Positions 32,229 through 40,881 of a stretch of DNA of 64,000 nt are shown piece by piece. A program made the translations under genes and the position numbers. The stretch lies in contig JAYRWE010000135.1 in NCBI GenBank assembly GCA_041918175.1, positions 1-64,000 on the forward strand. The letters are read 5' to 3'. This DNA is from JABWAN01 sp041918175. Lineage in GTDB: Bacteria > Zhuqueibacterota > Zhuqueibacteria > Zhuqueibacterales > Zhuqueibacteraceae. The notes beneath the pieces are model-generated. The model saw only the letters and a program-made list of their open reading frames with translations. It was not told the origin of the DNA and ran no database searches. The stretch's first letter is position 1. Every line of letters starts with the position of its first letter.

Positions 32229-34730
32229 ATGCCAAAAGTCATTCTCAAAAAAAAGGCGGAAATACTGGGCGAGTATGTTTTGCCCGCGGGCAATGCGCTT
32301 TTCACGGTGGGGTCGGAAACCGGCAACAACGTTATCGTGCCCGATAAATTGGTTTCCATGACGCATTTTCACCTTGAGCGGCAGGGCGCGAAATATTTTG
32401 TGCGCGATTTGAAAAGCGCGTTTGGCACTTTTGTCAACGGCATTCGCATCAACGCGCCCACGGAAATCCGCGATGGCGATACGATACAACTCGGCGAGCA
32501 TGCCCTGCTTTTTCGCCATCAACCCGAAGAAGCGAGCGTTGGTGAAAACCGGCGCGAAGCAGGCAACGAATCCAAAGATTTTTGGGATGAAATGAAAGAT
32601 GCCGTGCTCGACGCGGTGCATAGCGATGCCGCGCCGGCCGGCGCCGCCAATGGCAGCATGAACGAAGAATTTGTTTTCGAAGTGGACGAGCCGAGCGCTC
32701 CTTTTGCCACGCATGCGGAACCGTCCTCTCCCGCAACGGAACGCGGCGAAACGCCCTTGCCACGCCAGGTGGAAAAGTCGCCGTATTATTTGCTCGCGAT
32801 CTACGGGCCATATCTCGGCAAACGGTTTCAATTGAATTTTGGCGAGACCCGCATCGGCCGTGAAGTGCGCATCAACGACATTGTGATTCGCGAATCGAAG
32901 AAAGGCACGGTCGATCCGAGCATTTCGCGCCGGCATGCGACGATTTCCTATCGCAACAACTCTTTTTATCTGAGCGATAAACGCAGCAAGAGCCGCACAT
33001 ATTTGAATCAAGACAAGCTCACGGAAACCGACGAGCTGTTGCTCACGCCCGGTGATGAAGTCGAAATCGTGAGCGATCAACAAAGCACGATCTTCCGTTT
33101 TGTTGCGGAAGGCAATTGGGATTTCTCCTTTCCGCGCAAGGCCGGCGCTTGGTGGCTGCGCTATCGCGGCCAAGGCATGAATGTCGGCGGCATCGCGGCT
33201 ACGGTCATTGCGCTCGTGCTCATGGTGTGGGGATGGTATCATATTTCGCTCGTCACCGATGTGCCTAAGCCGTTGCAAGCAGAGTATCATGTCTTCACAA
33301 AGATCGAACCGACTTTGGGCGAGCAAGCGGAGAATATCAAAATTGACTCGCTTGCGTTGCGGCCTTCATTGCCGATACTTGCGCATTTGAATCGTGACGC
33401 ATATGTCGATTTGGCCATCGTGCGCTCCGACGGCTCGATGATCGCGATTCACGGCAAGAATCGCCGGCGTCTGTGGCAGATTTCTTCGATTGTGCTCGAT
33501 GCGCAGCGCGCTCCGGCGGTTGCAGATTTAAACGGCAACGGCCTCGCCGATATAGTCGCACTCACTGCCGATGCACACATTGTGGCGATTGACGGCTTGC
33601 ATGGCGCTGAAATTTGGACCAGCCCCTTCACCTTGAAGGAGGTTGCCGGCTCGCCTATTCTCGGGGATTTTAACGGCGACGGACGCATGGACGTTGCCGC
33701 GATCAACACTGCCGGCGTGTTGCACGTCGGCTATGCGCGTTTGCAAGAACCGGATTGGATGAATCTCAATCTCGAGATGCAATCGTTCGCGCCGCTTTCA
33801 TGTTTTGATTTGAACGGGGACGGAGCAGATGAAATTTTGATCGGCACTGAACACGGCTTGGTGTTGATTTATGACGGCGTCGAGCGGCGCGTGCAAGCCA
33901 ACATCGACGTGAACCTGAGCCTGAATAAGCTCAAAGGCCGTTTTAATGAGAATCACCAAATTCGCTCACCTGCGGGCATTGCAGATTTAAACGGCGACGG
34001 CAATGAAGACGTATTGGTGACCACGCAACAAGGCAATCTCGTTGCTTTGGATTTGGCGCAGCAACCGCTCGAAGGCAAAATTAAAACGCGCGAGCTGTGG
34101 TGGAGCGAAATCAAAAACGGCGAAGACAGCACCAAGTCGTTTGCATATCCGTTTGTGTTGAGCGATATCGACGGCGATCACATAATCGACGTGGTGGTGG
34201 CTGCCAATGACGGCTCGGTTGCCGCGTTTCGCGGCCTCGGGCGCGATGGGCAGAAGCAGCCGGAGCTTTGGCGCGTGAGCGTTGGCTCGTTGGTGCAACA
34301 TCCGACGCTCTTTGATTGCAATCACGACGATCGCGCGGACGTGATCGTTGCCGATCGCGAAGGCCGCGTAAAAATTCTCAGCGGGAAAAACGGCGCCGTG
34401 ATGTGGGAAGATCGCCAAGCCATCATCAATCCCGGCGAAGCGCCGCTCTTGGCGGATCTCGGCGACGACGCGATTTTGGATGTGCTGCTCTTTGGCGCGG
34501 ACGGCATTGCGCATGTGTTTACGACGAATCGCAATGTGCCGTTCGCCAGCGTGATTTGGGGGCAACGCTTCGGCTCCGCGCAAAATCGTGCGATGTTGTT
34601 TGCGCCGCCGACGCATTTTGTTTTTTACGTCGTAATGCTTGTGCTCGCGCATGTGTTGCTGCTCGCGGCTTATCTTGTGCCTTTTCTCTTGCGCCGCAAT
34701 CGGAATCGTTTTGCCGCGAGTTTGAGTTGA
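32229..34730 (+). CDS. Two-FHA membrane protein with eight FG-GAP/VCBS repeats
   Basis: The 833-residue protein has two phosphothreonine-binding FHA domains: residues ~15-97 (GSETGNNVIVP ... SMTHFHL ... DLKSAFGTFVNG) and ~185-290 (TRIGREVRINDIVI ... SISRRHATI ... KSRTYLN). A membrane helix near 319-341 follows. Residues ~375-790 hold eight calcium-type repeats such as ADLNGNGLADIVAL, GDFNGDGRMDVAAI and SDIDGDHIIDVVVA, expected to form a periplasmic beta-propeller. A second helix (~796-818) and a basic tail close the protein. It would read the neighbouring kinase's phosphorylation inside while sensing something outside. The ATG at 32229 has only a weak ribosome site. Confidence 0.92.
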   Translation: MPKVILKKKAEILGEYVLPAGNALFTVGSETGNNVIVPDKLVSMTHFHLERQGAKYFVRDLKSAFGTFVNGIRINAPTEIRDGDTIQLGEHALLFRHQPEEASVGENRREAGNESKDFWDEMKDAVLDAVHSDAAPAGAANGSMNEEFVFEVDEPSAPFATHAEPSSPATERGETPLPRQVEKSPYYLLAIYGPYLGKRFQLNFGETRIGREVRINDIVIRESKKGTVDPSISRRHATISYRNNSFYLSDKRSKSRTYLNQDKLTETDELLLTPGDEVEIVSDQQSTIFRFVAEGNWDFSFPRKAGAWWLRYRGQGMNVGGIAATVIALVLMVWGWYHISLVTDVPKPLQAEYHVFTKIEPTLGEQAENIKIDSLALRPSLPILAHLNRDAYVDLAIVRSDGSMIAIHGKNRRRLWQISSIVLDAQRAPAVADLNGNGLADIVALTADAHIVAIDGLHGAEIWTSPFTLKEVAGSPILGDFNGDGRMDVAAINTAGVLHVGYARLQEPDWMNLNLEMQSFAPLSCFDLNGDGADEILIGTEHGLVLIYDGVERRVQANIDVNLSLNKLKGRFNENHQIRSPAGIADLNGDGNEDVLVTTQQGNLVALDLAQQPLEGKIKTRELWWSEIKNGEDSTKSFAYPFVLSDIDGDHIIDVVVAANDGSVAAFRGLGRDGQKQPELWRVSVGSLVQHPTLFDCNHDDRADVIVADREGRVKILSGKNGAVMWEDRQAIINPGEAPLLADLGDDAILDVLLFGADGIAHVFTTNRNVPFASVIWGQRFGSAQNRAMLFAPPTHFVFYVVMLVLAHVLLLAAYLVPFLLRRNRNRFAASLS

Positions 34731-34770
34731 GAGCTACTCATTGCGCAATGAATTGGAGTTCCCCTCAAAT

Positions 34771-34842
34771 TGTCATTCTGTAAGAGCTTTCCCTCATACT
34801 GGGAAAAATGCCGAGCACGAGGGAAGGTCCTTCCAGATGACA
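34771..34842. repeat. Family-A palindromic repeat, variant copy
   Basis: It starts TGTCATTCTGTAAGAGC and ends GTCCTTCCAGATGACA. The interior has TTCCCTC...GAGGGAA arms, as in the copy at 252-342. Confidence 0.75.
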
Positions 34843-34879
34843 CTTGGGGTTCATCTAAAAATAACTTCCCCACGCCATT

Positions 34880-34961
34880 GTAGTCCCTGCCCCTTGTGGG
34901 CAGATGGTGGAACAATGAAATTTTTGTGTTCCAGCAACGCCCCACAAGGGGGCGGGACTAC
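34880..34961. repeat. Long inverted repeat
   Basis: GTAGTCCCTGCCCCTTGTGG at the left (from 34880) faces CCACAAGGGGGCGGGACTAC at the right (to 34961), separated by about 40 bases. It lies in the 440-base gap before the PP2C gene, in which I see no gene. Confidence 0.7.
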
Positions 34962-35169
34962 GGCGGTTTCGGGAAGTAATTTTCAGACGCGCACTTGAAG
35001 ATGATTTACAAACCAACCCGCAGCGAGTGCAACACAGACGGCGCGCGCTCAGAACCGGTCTTTGCAGATTTCAGCGCAACAAAAAATCCTGCGGGGCATA
35101 GCCGAATGACACAAGCAAAATACTTTCTCGACTTCACCCCTCTCGCTAAATGAATACCGAGGCATGGTC

Positions 35170-36624
35170 ATGGAACTCGTGATGTCCGCAGCTACGGACT
35201 GCGGGACCGTTCGCAAAGAGAACGAAGATTTTTTTTATTATTCAAAAAAGAAAAAGCTGATTATCGTCTGCGACGGTATGGGCGGGCATCAAAGCGGAGC
35301 CACGGCGAGCAAGATTGCGGGCGAAACCGTGCGCGATATTTTTCTCTATCCGGACCTTGCCGAGTTGATGCGCTTCAGCCAAGACTTCAACGAGCGTTTG
35401 CCGGTGAGCGCGCTGCGACTCATTCTTGGCATTCGCCTCGCCAATCGCCGTTTGCGGTTGATGGCGGAGAGCGATGCGCATTTGCAAGGCATGGGCACGA
35501 CGATCGCGGCCATGGCCTTTAGCGAGCATTGGGCGTGCGTGGCGCATGTGGGCGATAGCCGCGTCTATTATTTGCACAAAAAAAATCTCAAGCTCATCAC
35601 CGAAGATCATAGTTGGATCAATGAGCTGCTGCAAGACCAAGAGATTCGCGCGGAAGAGGTGAAGCACTTTCGCAAGAAGAACGTGCTCACGCGCGCATTG
35701 GGCACACATCCCGCGGTGAAGATCGACGTGCAGTGGTTTCCCATCATCGGGCCGGGAAAATTTTTGCTCTGCAGCGACGGTTTGCACAATGCACTCGGGC
35801 CGGACCACATTCTGAAAGCGCTACAGGATGACAACGAAAGCGGCCTGCAAAAAACCGTGGAGCAACTCGTGCAGCGCGCGAAAGTCACGAACGGCTCGGA
35901 CAACATCACGGCCGCGGTCGTGCAAGTGAAAAATGCGCACGCGCAAACAACCAACGGCACAGCGAAGAAAGTCACGGTGCCGGAAGAGCCGGAAAAATTT
36001 TTGGAATTGGAAGAGCGCTTTCTGCGGACGTTGTACGCGGAAGATTTGAAAACCAAATCTCTGCGCGGCCATTTCGGATTTTCGCGCGGGCGAATTTTGA
36101 TGCTCGGCTTGGCCGGTTTCGCCGCGGCCGGTGTGACCTATGGCTTGCTAAATTCCGAAGCGCCCGAGGTTGAAAAATTGCCTGAGGCCGCGAACACGAG
36201 CGTTTCACCAGCGCCGCCGCAAACCGTGCAGGTGCAAGAAACGCCGGCCACGACTGATTCCACGCGCGCGCGATCGAGCACGATGCGCCCTCGCGCTGCA
36301 AACTCGCGCAACGACACGCCGGCGGCAACTTCCGCCAATGAAAAGGAGCACGAGGCCGCGCTCGCTTCAGCTTCGAGCTTGGTGCCGCATTCCGGCGGGC
36401 GCATTTTTCTTCCGGGGTTGCAACACAAACGTTTTCACGACGCCATTATTTTTGTCGATAGCACGCCGCTTGGGCGCGTGAAAGCCTTGGCCGAAAAAGG
36501 CTTCGTCTTGCAACCGGGCACGTACACGATCAGCATCAAGGACAGCACCGGCCGGGTGCTGCATGAAAAAGCCAACGTCACGGTTGCCAAAGGCGACGTG
36601 AAAACTTTAGAGTTCAAACCGTGA
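35170..36624 (+). CDS. PP2C-type Ser/Thr protein phosphatase with membrane anchor and C-terminal PEGA-like domain
   Basis: The 484-residue protein has the complete PPM metal-site set: KENEDFF, VCDGMGGHQSG, HVGDSRVYYL, LCSDGLHN and NGSDNIT within residues ~8-260. A membrane helix follows at about 307-327 (ILMLGLAGFAAAGVTYGLL), then a Pro/Ala/Thr-rich linker and a C-terminal beta domain (IIFVDSTPLGRVKALAEKGF ... PGTYTISIKD) like PEGA. It should dephosphorylate proteins modified by the kinase at 29117 and has the same inside-out layout. GAGG is 7 bases before the ATG at 35170; an ATG at 35164 is too close to it. Confidence 0.93.
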   Translation: MELVMSAATDCGTVRKENEDFFYYSKKKKLIIVCDGMGGHQSGATASKIAGETVRDIFLYPDLAELMRFSQDFNERLPVSALRLILGIRLANRRLRLMAESDAHLQGMGTTIAAMAFSEHWACVAHVGDSRVYYLHKKNLKLITEDHSWINELLQDQEIRAEEVKHFRKKNVLTRALGTHPAVKIDVQWFPIIGPGKFLLCSDGLHNALGPDHILKALQDDNESGLQKTVEQLVQRAKVTNGSDNITAAVVQVKNAHAQTTNGTAKKVTVPEEPEKFLELEERFLRTLYAEDLKTKSLRGHFGFSRGRILMLGLAGFAAAGVTYGLLNSEAPEVEKLPEAANTSVSPAPPQTVQVQETPATTDSTRARSSTMRPRAANSRNDTPAATSANEKEHEAALASASSLVPHSGGRIFLPGLQHKRFHDAIIFVDSTPLGRVKALAEKGFVLQPGTYTISIKDSTGRVLHEKANVTVAKGDVKTLEFKP

Positions 36625-36646
36625 ACTCGCACGCGCATGTTTGGCA

Positions 36647-38857
36647 ATGACCTCGCTCACGCCACAATCCCCTCGACTTAATTCCCTCGTTCAAACTCTC
36701 GCGGAAGCTTATTTGGAGCGCGGCCAATATGCCGAGGCTGCAGAAAAATTCAGCGAGTTGGTGCGCAGTGGTTTGCAAACGCCCAATGTGTATCGCAACC
36801 TCGCGCTGTCCTTGTTGGGCATGGAAAGCGCGTCCCCCGCAGCGCAACAGGTTTACCAATACGTTCTCAAAAATTTTTCGAATGATCGCGAATTGTCTTT
36901 GCAAATCTGCGCGTTGCTGCTCAAACAGCGGGCGCATGATGCGTTTGCGCTCAAGTGCTTTCAACAGACGTTGGCGTTAAGCCCGCCGCCGCCGCGCGAA
37001 ATGCAATGGGCGCTGGCATTGCATCTGGAGGGCTTGGGCTATGAGCCTGCGGCATTTGAAATTCTCAAACGCCTGGCGCTCCTCGAAAACGGCGCCGAGC
37101 CTCAAACGCTCGCCCAACTCCTGCAACTCGCGCCGCGTTTGGATAAACAAAGTGAAGCGCGCAATATTCTGCTCTATTTGGAAGGCCGCAATGAGCACGC
37201 ACACGGCGTGGCGCGTTTCCTCGCTTTAGATTACGCCCGGGTTTTTCTAAGAGAAGACCTTACGCCAGATCTCACCACGCGCGAATGGCAAAGCATCACG
37301 CAGACCGCGCTCGGGTATGAGCGTTTAGAAGACTTGCAAGCCGCGCGCGAGTATGCCTTGCTGCGTTTGGCCTTGGCGCGTTTGCAGCAGCGCAATGCCC
37401 AACGATTGGGAAACGCCTCCGCACCGGCGAGCGAAACCCGCTTCAATGATTTCATCCAGCGTTTAACACCGTTGACCGCGCGCGCAGAAAACGCGAACGA
37501 GCTGTTTACAAACTTGTATGGCTTGCGCTTGCGCAATCTTGCGCGCATTCGCGCGGAGTCTGGTGAAAACGTCGCGCGAAATTTGGCGCAAAAATTTTTG
37601 ACCTTTGCGGCGCGACAATTTGAAAAAGTCGCATCTGCGAGCTGCTTTCTTTTTGCCGACGGCTTTTTAGCGAGCGTGACAGACCTGTACGCGCTTGCGC
37701 AAACCGCAATCGACTTGCTGCATAAAGTCGAACGCTATAATCTCACGGCAGCCAAAGGCACGCAATTGTTCGTGCAAACCGTGGTGCATCGGCATGCGGC
37801 AAATGCGAGTTTGGAAAAACTGAGAACGCTTTATGAAACACTAAATCTTTTAGCAGCAAGCAGTGCCGACGAATCCATGGGCACGGAGCAACGCAATCGT
37901 TTGTGGTTTCCGCGCGCCATGTATGAGCGGGAGGGGGACGTGCTGGCCACGCCCACACGCACGCCGCAAGAGGTGTATTGCGCCGCGGAAGAATATCGCG
38001 CTGAAGTTTGCGAAGCCGTGTGGCGCAATCCGTTGGAGTATGTCGAGGAAAAAACGCCGTATGATTTAAAACGCTTCGTGGTTTCTGCCAAGCTGCGACC
38101 AAGCCGCTGGGCCGGAACCTATCGCGGTCGCGATCGCCAATTGGAGCGCAATGTTATCATCAAAGCGTTGGGGCCGCACGCAAGCCTGCAACTCGCGCAG
38201 GACGACACGCAACGCGAGCATGTCTTGGCAACGATTCGGCGCCTCGCCCAATTGGAGTCGCCCGGCATTGCCACGATTTATGACATGGGGTTTCATGATG
38301 AAATTTTCTTCTACGCGCGCGAGCATCTCGAAGGAAAAACTTTGGCGGCCACGCGTGCAGAACGGCAACTCTCCTTCCCAGAGTGCGTGAAATTGGCTCT
38401 GCGCCTCTGCCGCATTTTAGCCGTGGCCCATCGGCAAGGCGTGCTGCATGGCAATCTCAAGCCGGAAAATATTTGGCTCTTTGCCAATGAGGAAATCAAA
38501 CTCAGCGATTTCTACGTGCCGCTCTTTGTTGCTGCTCCGGAAGTTGCGCTGCGGATGCAAACCACGAGTTGGCATTACGCCGCACCGGAATTTTTGCAGG
38601 CATTTGCGCCCAGCGTGGTGAGCGAAGTTTATGCAATCGGTATATTGCTTTTCGAATTGACCAGCGGCGCGCAGCCGTTCGCGGGCATCACTTCGATAGC
38701 GGAATGGCAGGCATACGAGCTGCCTTCGCTCATCGAGTATTGGCCCGAGGCTCCTCCCGGCTTTCCGGAATTAATCGCACGCGCGTGCGCCAAATCTCCC
38801 GAACCTCGTTTTCCCAACCTGCTTGCCTTGGAAAATGCCTTGCGCCTCTTTGCGTGA
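36647..38857 (+). CDS. TPR-containing pseudokinase
   Basis: The 736-residue cytosolic protein starts with helical TPR-like repeats (LAEAYLERGQYAEAAEKFSE). A kinase-like domain spans residues ~474-736. Its Lys is kept (NVIIKAL), but the glycine loop is absent (SAKLRPSRWAGTYRG). The catalytic loop reads HGNLKPEN (H601, Asn603 for the catalytic Asp) and DFG is SDFY (D621, Tyr for Gly after Phe). Later motifs (APEFLQAF, YAIGILLFELTSG) keep the fold. With the catalytic base lost, it should be a pseudokinase or scaffold. It follows the phosphatase gene after 22 bases, so cotranscription is likely. The ATG at 36647 is chosen over a TTG two codons earlier. Confidence 0.87.
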   Translation: MTSLTPQSPRLNSLVQTLAEAYLERGQYAEAAEKFSELVRSGLQTPNVYRNLALSLLGMESASPAAQQVYQYVLKNFSNDRELSLQICALLLKQRAHDAFALKCFQQTLALSPPPPREMQWALALHLEGLGYEPAAFEILKRLALLENGAEPQTLAQLLQLAPRLDKQSEARNILLYLEGRNEHAHGVARFLALDYARVFLREDLTPDLTTREWQSITQTALGYERLEDLQAAREYALLRLALARLQQRNAQRLGNASAPASETRFNDFIQRLTPLTARAENANELFTNLYGLRLRNLARIRAESGENVARNLAQKFLTFAARQFEKVASASCFLFADGFLASVTDLYALAQTAIDLLHKVERYNLTAAKGTQLFVQTVVHRHAANASLEKLRTLYETLNLLAASSADESMGTEQRNRLWFPRAMYEREGDVLATPTRTPQEVYCAAEEYRAEVCEAVWRNPLEYVEEKTPYDLKRFVVSAKLRPSRWAGTYRGRDRQLERNVIIKALGPHASLQLAQDDTQREHVLATIRRLAQLESPGIATIYDMGFHDEIFFYAREHLEGKTLAATRAERQLSFPECVKLALRLCRILAVAHRQGVLHGNLKPENIWLFANEEIKLSDFYVPLFVAAPEVALRMQTTSWHYAAPEFLQAFAPSVVSEVYAIGILLFELTSGAQPFAGITSIAEWQAYELPSLIEYWPEAPPGFPELIARACAKSPEPRFPNLLALENALRLFA

Positions 38858-39157
38858 CCATTTCTCTCTTTCAAAAAATGAAACTCCAAACCAAAGCAGG
38901 AATGATGAAACCGTGCCGGCATTGAGGCGCGCGAAACCTCGCAACCAATACGTCCGGCCGCGTGCCTTGTTCTTCCACGTACAGCGCGCTTTGGCCCTCA
39001 AAGTACAATGCTCTTGTTTGCCCAAGCAGGCAAGTGCTTCCCACCGCACTATCTCGCTATAAATATTCGCTTGAAAAATAGCCGTCCGTGCCTGCATATT
39101 GTCGGCACATGCCTTGCCTGAATTGAAACGGAATTTTGTCAATCGAGGTTTTCTGCT
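38858..39157. other. Intergenic region, no feature seen
   Basis: About 300 bases between the pseudokinase and the exported helical protein. A short inverted pair GTGCCTGCAT...GTCGGCAC near 39089 is the only structure noticed. Confidence 0.4.
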
Positions 39158-40708
39158 ATGACCAAAACGACACCCTTGCGCTTTCTTTGCGGCCTCATAT
39201 TGCTCGTGTTGCTGGCCGCGAACGCATATGCCCAACGCCCCACTCTTGCCGAGGTGCGCGCCGAACGCGAGCAACTCAAACGTCTCATTGAGACCGCGCA
39301 TGAGGTGTTGGCGGCATATCCGGATGAACGTGCGCAACAATTTTTGAGCAAAGCGGAAACGCTCGCCAAAGAGAGCGATCAAAAAATCGCGGCGGGGCAA
39401 TTGCTTTTGGCGCAAACACAAATTCGCGAAGCCCGAACCATTGTTGAGCGAGCCGTCAAGCTCGCGTTGGAGTCGCCGCTGCTGCGTTTGCACAATCGGT
39501 TGCAGGAATTGTTGCGGCGCGCGGAAACCGACGTGCTCGGCAGCGGCAATCGCGAGGCAGTGCGGTTGGTGCAGGAAGCACGTAAAAACAAATTGCTCGG
39601 TGAGCAAGCCGCGCAAAAACTGCAACCCTTGCAAGCCGCGCAATACTTTCAAGCCGCTATTACGCTGTTGGAGCGTGCGCTCAAACTCACCGGCGGCAAT
39701 GCCGGCGGTGAAGGCAACCCCGCGGAGCTTTTGCAACGCGCGCGCGATTATCATTTGGAATTGAATCGCCAGTTGGAAGAGCGTCTGCGGCAATGTGAAA
39801 ACCCCGCGGCGCGGCGGCTTTTAGATCAAATTCAAAAACAAACGCAGTTGGCAGAAGAGGCCGAACGCAAAGGCGATCTTACGCTGGCCTTGCGTTTTCG
39901 GAACAATGCCGTTCGACTATTGTTGCGCGCGCTGGATTTGTGCGCTACGGGAGTTACCACGCAGGATGCCGGCGCTCTTTCAAAGGAAGTCAATGTCGTG
40001 CGCGAATTATTGACGAATGCCGAAGAGCAAACCGTCGCGAGCGAAGAGCCGCGTGCGCGCGCGTTGCTCGAATGGGCGCGCAGGCTTTTGCTTGAAGCCG
40101 AAATCGATTTGGCCGCGCAAAAAATTATGCCCGCCCAACGTCGTTTGAACCGCGCCCGCACATTGTTGGAAAAGCTCGGGCGTTACAAAGCGTTGCCGAT
40201 ATTGGATCAGAGCGCGCAATGCGCGGCTGCACTCTCGCAGTTGGCCGAAGACATTGCCGAGATGAGGGAACAGCTTGCGGCTTCTCCGCATAGCGAAGCG
40301 CAGAGCCTTTTGGAGCTTGCGCGCAAAGCCCAAAGCGAGGCGGAAAAAATTTGCGGACGTAAGACGCATACGGCGCAATCCTTTGCCGCGTTTCGTGCAT
40401 TGTTGCGTTTGGCGCATCAATTTCTCTTACAAGCAGAAACATTGTTGCAAGATGCCGCTCCGGCAGCACAAGAGCAGGAAAGCTTGCGGCAACGATTACA
40501 ACAACTCGACGCAACCCTGGATGAAGTGCGAACTAACACCGGCGATGCGCCGCAAAACTTGGCAAAGGTTTTAGTCGAGCAAGCCTCGGAGCTACGCGAG
40601 GGCGCGCAGTCGGCTTTTCAACGCAAACAATTTTATGTGAGCGCGGAACTCTGCCAACTCGCTTTCGACCTTTTGCGCGAAGCGCTCAAGCTCGGCAAGG
40701 CTGAGTGA
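39158..40708 (+). CDS. Exported all-helical (TPR/coiled-coil-like) protein
   Basis: The 516-residue product has a signal peptide (RFLCGLILLVLLAANAYAQ). The mature protein is almost wholly amphipathic helix with repeated heptad-like segments (EAETLAKESDQKI-like, LLQRARDYHLELNRQLEERL, ARRLLDQIQKQTQLAEEAER), suggesting helical hairpins of a TPR-like superhelix in the periplasm. No catalytic motif is seen. It lies in the same direction between the pseudokinase and the large secreted protein, and may bridge the signalling proteins and the surface. Function is inferred from position only. Confidence 0.78.
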   Translation: MTKTTPLRFLCGLILLVLLAANAYAQRPTLAEVRAEREQLKRLIETAHEVLAAYPDERAQQFLSKAETLAKESDQKIAAGQLLLAQTQIREARTIVERAVKLALESPLLRLHNRLQELLRRAETDVLGSGNREAVRLVQEARKNKLLGEQAAQKLQPLQAAQYFQAAITLLERALKLTGGNAGGEGNPAELLQRARDYHLELNRQLEERLRQCENPAARRLLDQIQKQTQLAEEAERKGDLTLALRFRNNAVRLLLRALDLCATGVTTQDAGALSKEVNVVRELLTNAEEQTVASEEPRARALLEWARRLLLEAEIDLAAQKIMPAQRRLNRARTLLEKLGRYKALPILDQSAQCAAALSQLAEDIAEMREQLAASPHSEAQSLLELARKAQSEAEKICGRKTHTAQSFAAFRALLRLAHQFLLQAETLLQDAAPAAQEQESLRQRLQQLDATLDEVRTNTGDAPQNLAKVLVEQASELREGAQSAFQRKQFYVSAELCQLAFDLLREALKLGKAE

Positions 40709-40881
40709 GCTGATCGGATTTTGAAGAACGTCGAGAGCCAATTCTTGCTTCGCGTGTAAATCGGGATCAAGCTACATTTGAACACCGCTTATTTGGGTGA
40801 TGGGAAGCGCTGCAATCAACCCCTGTTTGGTTTCATGGAATGAATAGACGCGGATGCGTCTGGAAATTTAGGAGGCTGCTT

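Noticed and set aside
32096..32347. Repetitive peptide frame (SIKHRAT units)
   Set aside because: It is the translation of the tandem DNA repeat and then runs antisense to the FHA frame register; not a gene.
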